Assembly: GCA_020635725.1 (NCBI GenBank)
Contig: JACJZF010000018.1
Coordinates: 1-33,628 of the forward strand
Origin: Flavobacteriales bacterium
GTDB taxonomy: Bacteria; Bacteroidota; Bacteroidia; Flavobacteriales_F; PHOS-HE28
Direction of reading: 5' to 3'
Length of the DNA stretch: 33,628 bases
Shown piece after piece: positions 8,475 through 15,625 of this stretch (its first letter is position 1; every line of letters begins with the position of its first letter). The position numbers and the translations under genes were made by a program. The notes under the pieces were generated by a model. The model was not told the origin of the DNA. It ran no database searches and saw only the letters and a program-made list of their open reading frames with translations.

Positions 8475-9147
8475 GCTGCGCTGCGCGTACGACGGCAAGA
8501 CCGTGCTCGAGGTCCCGCACCATGAGCTGGAACCAGGCGTGCACGGCATCGTGGGCCTCAACGGCGCGGGCAAGACCACCCTGCTCAACGCGCTTTTCGG
8601 ATTCGGCCGCAACGCGGAAGCGAGCGTGCTCTTCGATGGCGAGCGCATGAGCCACCGCAACACCGCATTCCAGGAAGCGGAGAACTACTTCCATCCCGGC
8701 ATCACGGGCCGCGAGTACCTGGAGCTCTTCGCGGGCGGAACGGCGTCCGACACGACTTCCGGGCTGAACGAATTGCTGGAGGTGCCCTTGGATGCGCTGA
8801 TCACCTCCTACTCCACCGGCATGCGCCGCAAGCTGGCCTTGCTCGGCGCCTTGTACCTGAACCGGCCGGTGGTGATGCTCGATGAGCCGATGAACGGACT
8901 CGACCTCGCCTCGGTGCGCGTGCTGGAGGCCATCGTGAAGCGCTTGGGAGAGCAGGGCCGCACGGTGCTCATCACCTCGCACGTGCTCGGGCCGCTCATC
9001 AACGTGTGCGACCGCATCCATCTCTTGCAGCATGGACGGTTCATGCGCGTGTTCGAGCGCGGGCACACCGAGGGACTGGAGCAAGCGCTCTTCGCTGAAC
9101 TCGATCAGCGGACACAGGAAGTCGTAAGGAAATGGGACGTGAGATGA
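8458..9147 (+). CDS. ABC transporter ATP-binding protein
   Basis: A 229-residue nucleotide-binding domain. Walker A is GLNGAGKTT (33-41). The signature is YSTGM (118-122), a variant of the usual LSGGQ in which the first Gly is replaced. Walker B is VVMLDEP (138-144), followed by the D-loop (NGLD), and the switch His is H175 in LITSH. This divergent signature is common in two-component exporters of the CcmA/NatA type. Its ATG overlaps the permease gene by 17 nt, so it energises that membrane partner. The stop codon lies inside the left arm of a strong hairpin (9144-9175) that ends both this operon and the convergent gene. Confidence 0.92.
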   Translation: MITIAELRCAYDGKTVLEVPHHELEPGVHGIVGLNGAGKTTLLNALFGFGRNAEASVLFDGERMSHRNTAFQEAENYFHPGITGREYLELFAGGTASDTTSGLNELLEVPLDALITSYSTGMRRKLALLGALYLNRPVVMLDEPMNGLDLASVRVLEAIVKRLGEQGRTVLITSHVLGPLINVCDRIHLLQHGRFMRVFERGHTEGLEQALFAELDQRTQEVVRKWDVR

Positions 9148-9175
9148 ACGCTGTGCGAATCGCACATCCGTTCAT
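9144..9175. terminator. bidirectional terminator hairpin overlapping both stop codons
   Basis: Arms ATGAACG (9144-9150) and CGTTCAT (9169-9175) enclose a second perfect stem TGTGCGA / TCGCACA (9152-9158, 9160-9166) around a single A. That makes 14 paired bases with small internal mismatches. The stem contains the TGA of the ATPase gene (9145-9147) and the stop of the convergent gene (9172-9174). There is no T-tract on either side, so it acts as a shared transcript end or as a 3'-end stabiliser. Confidence 0.7.
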
Positions 9176-10410
9176 TGCACCACCACCGATCCGCTGCGCA
9201 GGTTCCCCCGTTCATCGCTAATGCGCCAGATGTGCAGGCCGGGGCCGCAGGCGATGCGCTCCGAAGCCTTGCCCAAGCGCTGCTGCTGCACCAGGCGGCC
9301 TTGCGCATCATGGAGCGAGAGTATCTCCCCTCCCTGGGCTCCGCGGATCTCCAGGAAGCCCGGCATGCCTGAGAACACCTGGTAGCTCATGGCTCCCTCC
9401 TGCTCCTCCACGCCCAGCACGATATTGAAGGTGAGCGTCACGGTGTCGGTGTTGCCGCAGGGATCGCTGTAGGTGTGCGTGATGGTGTAAGTGGCGCTCT
9501 CGCTGAATGTGAACGTGGCCGTTGCCGAGGTGGAGGTCTGCCCATCGCTGCACACCCAGAGGTGCTCGCCCTGGCCGTGGTGGATCAAGGTGATCCAGTC
9601 CCATCCGCTGGAGAACCCATCGAGCAGGGCGCTGGTGCCGCTGGGCGCATCGAGGTTCCACGTGAGCGGCTCGTTGAGCACCGTTGCGCTGGCGATGCCG
9701 CGCAGGATCGCCGCCGTGGCCGCATCGATGGAACCGTTGAAGACGGCGCCCACGCAGCTCTCCTGATAGAGCGTGCAGTAGAACACGCAGGCGGCGAGGT
9801 AAGTACCCGCCGGCGAAGGATGGCTGCCGTCGGCATCATAGAGATTGATGGACGGGTGATTGTCACGCACTTGCTTCCAGGCCACGCCGACCGGCGATAC
9901 GAAGGCATCGTTCATGGTGGCGAGGTACACGTAGTTGTCGCGCAGGCCCTGCTGCATGCCATCGTAGGTGCACATGAATGGGAAATTGGCGCAGTTCTGG
10001 GCGTCACCGTCCTGGCGGCCCCAGGTCATGTAGAACACCGGATAGGTGCACTCCCAGTTCTCCTCGATGGCATCGATCAGCTGCAAGGCGCCGACCTCGG
10101 TATTCGTGACCTCGATGGGCAGCGCGCCCAGCTGGCTCTGCTCCTGCATCACCACGAAGTCCCATGGCTGCGATTCGATCGCGTCCAGCGTAGGCGCGTA
10201 GGTGGCGTGCTGGAAGAGCGTGTAGCCCCCCGGCGCCGAGCTGCCCACGATGAGGGTATCGCCTAGGGAGAGGGCGAGCTGCCGCAGGGTGTTCGGCAGA
10301 TCGTTCACATAGGTGTAGCTGTTGCCGATGAAGAGCGCCGAGCGCGTCTGCGCGGTTGCGGTGGAGCCGTTCACCAGGAGCAGGGCGGCGACGATGCCAT
10401 GTGGTCTCAT
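9172..10410 (-). CDS. secreted SGNH/DUF4886-type hydrolase with T9SS tail
   Basis: A 412-residue protein with a signal peptide ending TATAQ (1-21). The hydrolase domain starts at once: FIGNSYTYVNDLP carries block I with the probable nucleophile Ser31, and block V reads DADGSHPSPAG with Asp194 and His197. FVVMQEQS (85-92) follows the pattern of DUF4886/SGNH proteins. SGNH enzymes are serine esterases or lipases, often acetyl-esterases on polysaccharides. The substrate here is unknown. After about residue 250 comes a PKD/Ig-like beta domain (CSDGQTSTSATATFTF...CGNTDTVTLTFNI), then a T9SS sorting domain ending RSGSVVVQ. The enzyme is probably displayed on or released from the cell surface. The gene converges on the ABC operon and shares its terminator. 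Confidence 0.85.
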   Translation of the reverse strand: MRPHGIVAALLLVNGSTATAQTRSALFIGNSYTYVNDLPNTLRQLALSLGDTLIVGSSAPGGYTLFQHATYAPTLDAIESQPWDFVVMQEQSQLGALPIEVTNTEVGALQLIDAIEENWECTYPVFYMTWGRQDGDAQNCANFPFMCTYDGMQQGLRDNYVYLATMNDAFVSPVGVAWKQVRDNHPSINLYDADGSHPSPAGTYLAACVFYCTLYQESCVGAVFNGSIDAATAAILRGIASATVLNEPLTWNLDAPSGTSALLDGFSSGWDWITLIHHGQGEHLWVCSDGQTSTSATATFTFSESATYTITHTYSDPCGNTDTVTLTFNIVLGVEEQEGAMSYQVFSGMPGFLEIRGAQGGEILSLHDAQGRLVQQQRLGKASERIACGPGLHIWRISDERGNLRSGSVVVQ

Positions 10411-10492
10411 GGCAACGGAGACGCCTCCATATCGGCTCAGCGTTGCTCGGCGCGGATGGATGGTGAAAATCGGGATGGCCTCACCCCGAGGC

Positions 10493-10500
10493 TACCTTGT
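10493..10500 (+). promoter_or_regulatory. -7-like element of nhaA
   Basis: TACCTTGT, ending 4 nt before the GTG at 10505. The same 4-nt spacing is seen before the dehydrogenase, GH92 and mazG starts. It argues for the GTG start and against the in-frame ATGs at 10460 and 10475. Confidence 0.35.
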
Positions 10501-10504
10501 CTCC

Positions 10505-11848
10505 GTGCTGCGCCAAGAACCCATCGACCGCCTCCGCCTTCCATTCCTCCGCTTCGTGCGCGCCGAGACCAACGCTGGCCTGCTGTTGCTGGGCAGCGCG
10601 CTGGTGGCGCTGATCTGGGCCAATTCGCCCTGGCGCGCGGAGTACCATGCGCTCTGGGAGCATGTGATCGCCATCCGCTTCGATCGCTTCGAGCTGAAGC
10701 ACGACCTGCGCGAATGGATCAACGATGGCCTGATGGCCGTCTTCTTCTTCGTGGTGGGCCTTGAGCTGAAGCGTGAGATGATCGGAGGTCGGCTGGCGCG
10801 CCCATCCACCGCGTTGCTGCCGATCGCTGCGGCATTGGGCGGCATGCTGGTGCCCGCGCTCATCTATATCGCCACCACCGGCTGGAGCGGACCCGCCACC
10901 GATGGCTGGGGCATTCCGGTGGCCACCGATATCGCCTTCGCAGTGGGCATCCTCGCATTGCTGGGCTCGCGCGCGCCTGTGGGTCTGAAGGTCTTCCTCA
11001 CCACATTGGCCATCGCCGACGACCTCGGCGCGGTGCTGGTGATCGCGCTCTTCTACACCTCGGAGCTCTCGTTGATCAACCTGGGCATCGGGCTGCTCTT
11101 CCTCCTGGTGCTCATGGGCGGCAACCGCCTGGGCGCGCGCAGCCCGCTCTTCTATGGCATCGTGGGCATCGCCGGCATGTGGACCGCCTTCCTGCTCAGC
11201 GGGGTGCATGCCACGGTGGCGGGCGTGCTCGCCGCCTTCACCATTCCGGCGGCCGCCAAGGTCGATGAGCAGGGCTACATCAAGCGGCTGCGCAAGTACA
11301 TCGCCGAGTTCGCACAGCTGGAACCGGCAGAGGCACCACCAATCACCGAGGAGCAATTGCGGACCACGAGCAAGGTCATCCGCATCAGCGAGCATGCCGC
11401 GCCGCCGCTCCAGCGCCTGGAGCACAGCCTGCGCCCGGTGGTGCTCTATCTCATCGTTCCCCTCTTCGCCTTGGCCAACGCCGGTGTGGAGATACCCGCT
11501 GATCTCGGGGGCGCGCTGATGGCGCCGGTGGCCATGGGCGTGGCGCTGGGCCTCTCCATCGGGAAACCCGTGGGCATCCTGCTGGTGTGCTGGCTGGTGT
11601 CCCGCACCCGGCTCGTCCGCGTGGGCGATGAATTCTCGTGGCACCAGCTCATCGGTGCCGCCATGCTCGCGGGCATCGGCTTCACCATGTCGCTCTTCAT
11701 CAATGGTCTGGCCTTCGCGGACGAGCAGCTGCGCGTGGAGGCGCAATTGGGGATCCTGGCCGGCTCGTTGGTCTCCGGCGTGGCCGGTGCACTGGTGCTG
11801 CGCGCCGCGCGCAAGCCAGACCCGCCGGATCAGCGCCGCGCACCGTAG
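10505..11848 (+). CDS. nhaA: Na+/H+ antiporter NhaA
   Basis: About 447 residues from the GTG at 10505, where family similarity begins (IDRLRLPFLRFVRAE). ATGs at 10475 and 10460 are alternatives. Conserved NhaA features are WANSPW near the N-terminus, GLMAVFFFVVGLELKREM, PVATDIAFAVG with Asp142 (the E. coli D133 position), LAIADDLGAV with the paired Asp172-Asp173 that bind Na+ (E. coli D163/D164), and SIGKPVGI with Lys354 (E. coli K300). A hydrophilic insert of about 50 residues (roughly 250-305) makes it longer than the 388-residue E. coli protein, which is common in this phylum. It exchanges Na+ for H+ across the inner membrane for pH and sodium homeostasis. It overlaps the convergent GNAT gene by 19 bp. 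Confidence 0.95.
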   Translation: MLRQEPIDRLRLPFLRFVRAETNAGLLLLGSALVALIWANSPWRAEYHALWEHVIAIRFDRFELKHDLREWINDGLMAVFFFVVGLELKREMIGGRLARPSTALLPIAAALGGMLVPALIYIATTGWSGPATDGWGIPVATDIAFAVGILALLGSRAPVGLKVFLTTLAIADDLGAVLVIALFYTSELSLINLGIGLLFLLVLMGGNRLGARSPLFYGIVGIAGMWTAFLLSGVHATVAGVLAAFTIPAAAKVDEQGYIKRLRKYIAEFAQLEPAEAPPITEEQLRTTSKVIRISEHAAPPLQRLEHSLRPVVLYLIVPLFALANAGVEIPADLGGALMAPVAMGVALGLSIGKPVGILLVCWLVSRTRLVRVGDEFSWHQLIGAAMLAGIGFTMSLFINGLAFADEQLRVEAQLGILAGSLVSGVAGALVLRAARKPDPPDQRRAP

Positions 11849-12330
11849 ATCCATTCATCCTCCACCTTCCCGTTCTTCACCAATGTGCCGATGAGCTTCG
11901 CCTCCAGCTCGAAGCCGGCCTTCTCCAGCGCCCGCTGACTGGCGATGTTGCTGCCGAAGGGGGTCGCATAGATGCGCGCGATATCCGGGAACGTGCGGAA
12001 GCCGAGCTCCGTCATCTGCTTGATGGCCTCGGTCATGATGCCCTGGCCGCGGTGCTCCTTCGCGAGCCAGTAGCCTAGCTCCAGGTTGCGCCGCCATAGA
12101 TCAGCCTTCGGGTGAAGGCCGATGGCACCGCAGCATTCGCCGTTGATAGCGATGCACCGTCGCAACGGCAGCTCCTTCATGGCCTCTTGCAGGAAATGGC
12201 GCCCGCTCTCCCCGGTGTATGGATGCGGGAAGGCGTCGGTGAGGTTGTCCGCTACAGTGCGATCGTTGGCGTGCTTCACCAGCGCTGGCAGGTCATGCAG
12301 GGTGAACGGGCGTAGTTCAAAAAGGGCCAT
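11830..12330 (-). CDS. GNAT N-acetyltransferase, RimJ/RimL-like
   Basis: 166 residues with the RimJ/RimL-type layout: LRPFTLHDLPALVKHANDRTVADNLTDAFPHPYT at the N-terminus, motif A with the acetyl-CoA pyrophosphate loop HRGQGIM (93-99), and the late motif NIASQRALEKAGFE (128-141). It should transfer acetyl from acetyl-CoA to an amine, either a protein N-terminus or a small molecule. The substrate cannot be assigned. Its ATG (12328-12330) lies 3 nt after the stop codon of the GH92 gene, so the two are co-transcribed. Its 3' end overlaps convergent nhaA by 19 bp. Confidence 0.9.
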   Translation of the reverse strand: MALFELRPFTLHDLPALVKHANDRTVADNLTDAFPHPYTGESGRHFLQEAMKELPLRRCIAINGECCGAIGLHPKADLWRRNLELGYWLAKEHRGQGIMTEAIKQMTELGFRTFPDIARIYATPFGSNIASQRALEKAGFELEAKLIGTLVKNGKVEDEWIYGARR

Positions 12331-12333
12331 GGC

Positions 12334-14634
12334 TCAAAAGTTCGGCGGGTTCGGGCCGAGCGTGAATTCGAGGACGCCTCCCGCCATCAGTTCGTAGTGC
12401 GTGATGGTTGTGCGATCCAGCCGCGCACCGTTCAACTCCACGTGCTGCACATACCCATTCTTCGGCCCCTGCCCCTTCACGATCACCTTGAATGTCCTTC
12501 CATCAGGGAGCGGGATCTCGGCACGATCCACGACGGGTGCACCCAGTTCATAGGCATCGCTTCCCGGTTCCATCGGATAGAAGCCGAGCGCGCTGAAGAT
12601 GTACCACGCGCTCATTTGCCCGCAATCATCGTTGCCGCTCAAGCCATCGGGCCTCGGCTTATACATGATGTCGAGTACATCGCGCACGCGCTTGCCGGTC
12701 ATCCATGGGCGGTCGGTGTAATTGTACAGGTAGGCGACATGGTGGCTCGGCTCGTTGCCATGCACGTAGTTGCCCATGATGCCGTCGCGGGTGATGTCCT
12801 CGGTGTGCTCGAAGTACTTGTCTGGCAGCTCCATCGTGAAGAGCGAGTCGAGGTGCTCGCGGAATCCCTTTGGGCCACCCAACATCAGAGCGATGGCATC
12901 GGGCTTGTGCGGCACGTAGAGGCTATAGTTCCACGCATTCCCTTCTATGAAGCCCTTCTGGTGCGTATCCAGGGGATCGAATTCAGTAATGAACTCGCCG
13001 TTGGCAAGACGGGGTAGCGCGAAGCGGCCCTGCGGAGGGAAGATCCATTTGAAATTCTCGCTCCGTATCAGGAACTCTGTGACGATGTCCTCGTTGCGCA
13101 TGCTCAAGGCCATCCGATAGATGCACCGGTCATCATAGGAGTACTCCAGTGTCTTCGACACGCTGGAGCCGCTACAGTCCTCAGGCACATACCCGAGATC
13201 CATGTATTCGCCGAGCCCCTCGAAGCCTCGGTGCCGTGCGGTCGCTGCACAGGCATCCAAGGCATGCTTCGCATCGAATCCTTCAACGCCCTTCGCATGC
13301 GCATCAGCGATCACGCTCACGGCGTGGTAGCCGATCATGCACCAGTTCTCGTTGGCGTGGTGGCTCCAGATCGGCAGCATGTGATGCGCGCTCTGGTCGT
13401 AGTGCGCGAGCATGGAGTTGACGAAGTCCGATGAGCGCTCGCGCTGGATGATGTTGAAGAGCGGATGAAGCGCACGGTAGGTGTCCCATAGCGAGAAGGT
13501 GGTGTAGTTGGTGAAGCCCGTTGCGGTGTGGATGTTCTGATCGAGCCCGCGATACTGGCCGTCCACATCCTGATAGACCGTTGGCGCGAGGCAGGCGTGG
13601 TACATGGCCGTGTAGAAGTTCGTGAGCACCTCCGGCCGCTTGCTTTCGATGCGGATGCGGCCCAGCTCAGCTCGCCAGGCATCCTGCGTCTCGCGCACCA
13701 CGCGATCGAAGTCCCAATGCGGGAGCTCGGCAGCCATGTTCCTCAACGCGCCTTCGGTGCTCACCGATGAGAGGGCCACTTTCACTTGCAGCTGCTCCCC
13801 GGCCTTCACATCGAAATCGAACCATGCGCGCAATTGCTTACCCGCCATCTCGGGGAAGTCATGATTCTGATCGAACTTCCGCCAGAAGCCGCGGTACTCC
13901 TGCGGTCGCGCGTCGGGCTGTTGTCCGTAGCGCGCGATCGGCTTGCTGAATGCCATCGCGAAATAGACCGTGCGCGTCCGAGCCCAGCCATTGGTCTGCC
14001 GGTAGCCGGTCACCAGCGTGTCGTTCTCGACCCGCACGAAGGTCCAGACGTTCTTGTCGGCGTGGTTGTAGATGCCGTGCACGAGATCGAGGATCACATG
14101 CGCAGTCTCGGTGCGCGGGAAGGTATAGCGATGCATGCCCACGCGCGTAGTGGCGGTCAACTCCGCCTTGATCCCATGATCCTCCAGCAGCACCTCGTAC
14201 TTGCCAGGCACGGCCTTCTCGCCAGCATGGTGGAAGACCGACCGGAATCCGCTCTCCGGGTGCGCCGCCGTGCCGGGATTCATCAGCAAGGGTCCCGTGG
14301 TGGGCATCAGCAGGATATCGCCGAGGTCGCTGTGGCCGGTGCCGCTGAAGTGCGTGTGGCTGAAGCCGACGATGGTGCTGTCGTCGTACTGATAACCTGA
14401 ACAGGTGCGGTACACCTCCGGATTGTAGGTGCCGTTCACGGCGTACGGGATCGTATCGGTATCGGGGCTGAGCTGCACCATCCCGAAAGGCGCTGTGGCC
14501 CCTGGGTACACGTGGCCCATGCGCTGCGTTCCGATCATTGGGTCGACGAACCGGAGCAGGTCCGTGTTCCGCGACTGCCCGAGGACAGCAGTGAGCGTTA
14601 CGGCGCAGGCGCAAGTGAAGAACGAACGCGTCAT
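12334..14634 (-). CDS. GH92 family glycosidase (alpha-mannosidase-like)
   Basis: 766 residues from an ATG at 14632-14634. The signal peptide (MTRSFFTCACAVTLTAVLGQ) shows this is the true start, although the frame stays open upstream. Family 92 signatures are GHVYPGATAPFGMVQLSPDT near residue 40, HTHFSGTGHSDLGDI, the segment around GNEPSHHVAYLYNY, and NDDCGQMSAWYIFSALGFYPMEPGSDAYELG near the C-terminus. GH92 enzymes are Ca2+-dependent exo-alpha-mannosidases that trim N-glycans and mannans in the periplasm or outside the cell. No other glycan-utilisation gene (SusD, sulfatase, further GH) is adjacent, so it is not in a classical polysaccharide utilisation locus. A -33/-7 promoter lies immediately upstream, 4 nt before the ATG. 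Confidence 0.95.
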   Translation of the reverse strand: MTRSFFTCACAVTLTAVLGQSRNTDLLRFVDPMIGTQRMGHVYPGATAPFGMVQLSPDTDTIPYAVNGTYNPEVYRTCSGYQYDDSTIVGFSHTHFSGTGHSDLGDILLMPTTGPLLMNPGTAAHPESGFRSVFHHAGEKAVPGKYEVLLEDHGIKAELTATTRVGMHRYTFPRTETAHVILDLVHGIYNHADKNVWTFVRVENDTLVTGYRQTNGWARTRTVYFAMAFSKPIARYGQQPDARPQEYRGFWRKFDQNHDFPEMAGKQLRAWFDFDVKAGEQLQVKVALSSVSTEGALRNMAAELPHWDFDRVVRETQDAWRAELGRIRIESKRPEVLTNFYTAMYHACLAPTVYQDVDGQYRGLDQNIHTATGFTNYTTFSLWDTYRALHPLFNIIQRERSSDFVNSMLAHYDQSAHHMLPIWSHHANENWCMIGYHAVSVIADAHAKGVEGFDAKHALDACAATARHRGFEGLGEYMDLGYVPEDCSGSSVSKTLEYSYDDRCIYRMALSMRNEDIVTEFLIRSENFKWIFPPQGRFALPRLANGEFITEFDPLDTHQKGFIEGNAWNYSLYVPHKPDAIALMLGGPKGFREHLDSLFTMELPDKYFEHTEDITRDGIMGNYVHGNEPSHHVAYLYNYTDRPWMTGKRVRDVLDIMYKPRPDGLSGNDDCGQMSAWYIFSALGFYPMEPGSDAYELGAPVVDRAEIPLPDGRTFKVIVKGQGPKNGYVQHVELNGARLDRTTITHYELMAGGVLEFTLGPNPPNF

Positions 14635-14638
14635 GCCA

Positions 14639-14667
14639 CAAGGATACTCGGTGTCAGGCCCGCACAA
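14639..14667 (-). promoter_or_regulatory. -33/-7 promoter of the GH92 gene
   Basis: On the minus strand TTG (14665-14667) is followed, after 18 nt, by TATCCTTG (14639-14646). This is close to the Bacteroidota consensus TTTG-N19-TAnnTTTG. The octamer ends 4 nt before the ATG, which predicts a leaderless GH92 mRNA. It is the only promoter in the window with a -33 element at convincing spacing. Confidence 0.5.
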
Positions 14668-14721
14668 CAATGCCGACCTTCGTGCAACCCGTCTAGCTCC
14701 ATCAGGATATGGCGGGATCAG

Positions 14722-15597
14722 ATGACCAGACGTACAGTGGAGGCCGTACTGCCTCCTCCCGCCCCCCACATGGTGGGCGATGGATTCCGGGTGAGCAACT
14801 TCTTCCCGCAGGGCTACAACATGTCGCAGAGCCGGCTGAGCCCCTTCTTCCTGCTCGATTACAACGCGCCGGTCGATTTCAGCGCGCGCGAGCATCCACG
14901 TGGCGTGGGCGTGCATCCGCACCGCGGCTTCGAGACGGTGACCATCGCCTTTCAAGGCAGCGTGGCGCACCACGACAGCGCCGGTCACAGCGGCGTGATC
15001 CATGCGGGCGATGTGCAATGGATGACCGCCGGCAGCGGCGTGCTGCACAAGGAGTACCACGAACAGGAGTTCTCGCGCACCGGCGGCGTGTTCCACATGG
15101 TGCAGCTGTGGGTGAACCTGCCGAAGAAGCACAAGATGGAGGCGCCGCGCTACCAGGCGATCACCGCTGCGGACATGGCCCGCGTGGCATTGCCCGACGG
15201 GAAGAGCGAGGCGCGCGTGATCGCCGGTGAACTGTTCGGTGCGAAAGGGCCTGCGAAGACCTGGTCGCCGATCATCGCGGCGATCGTGAAGCTGGGCGCA
15301 GGTGGTGTCGCCGACTTCTCGCTGCCGCAGGGCTTCAATGCCACGATCCTCGTCGTTGAGGGATCGGCTGTGGTGAATGGCAGCGACGCGCCCACCGACA
15401 ACCTCGTGGTCTTCCGCAACGACGGCGATGAAGTGCACGCCACCAGCACCGATGGCGCCACCTTGCTTGTGCTGAGTGGAGAGCCGCTGAATGAGCCCAT
15501 CGCCGCCTACGGGCCCTTCCTCATGAACACCACCGAGGAGCTGCAGCAAGCCTTCCGCGATGTGGCGGCGGGGAAATTCGGGGTGCTGGAGGACTAG
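14722..15597 (+). CDS. pirin family protein
   Basis: 291 residues, the usual pirin length, starting at the ATG at 14722 just before the conserved domain. The N-terminal cupin holds the metal-binding set: His65 and His67 in VHPHRGFETVT, then His109 and Glu111 in LHKEYHEQE. These line up with His56, His58, His101 and Glu103 of human pirin. The C-terminal half (TWSPIIAAIVKLGAGG...LVLSGEPLNEPIAAYGPF) is the pirin C-terminal domain. Pirins are cytosolic Fe-binding cupins. Some bacterial members have quercetinase activity, others are redox or stress-linked regulators, and the role here is open. It is divergent from GH92 and convergent with the TonB-dependent receptor, ending 28 nt from it. Confidence 0.93.
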   Translation: MTRRTVEAVLPPPAPHMVGDGFRVSNFFPQGYNMSQSRLSPFFLLDYNAPVDFSAREHPRGVGVHPHRGFETVTIAFQGSVAHHDSAGHSGVIHAGDVQWMTAGSGVLHKEYHEQEFSRTGGVFHMVQLWVNLPKKHKMEAPRYQAITAADMARVALPDGKSEARVIAGELFGAKGPAKTWSPIIAAIVKLGAGGVADFSLPQGFNATILVVEGSAVVNGSDAPTDNLVVFRNDGDEVHATSTDGATLLVLSGEPLNEPIAAYGPFLMNTTEELQQAFRDVAAGKFGVLED

Positions 15598-15625
15598 AGC
15601 ACGGCGCTATTGGACGCACCTCCCC

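Noticed and set aside
14635..15549. Upstream extension of the GH92 frame
   Set aside because: The frame stays open through the antisense of the pirin gene, but a signal peptide and the family N-terminus begin at 14634, and a promoter lies just upstream.
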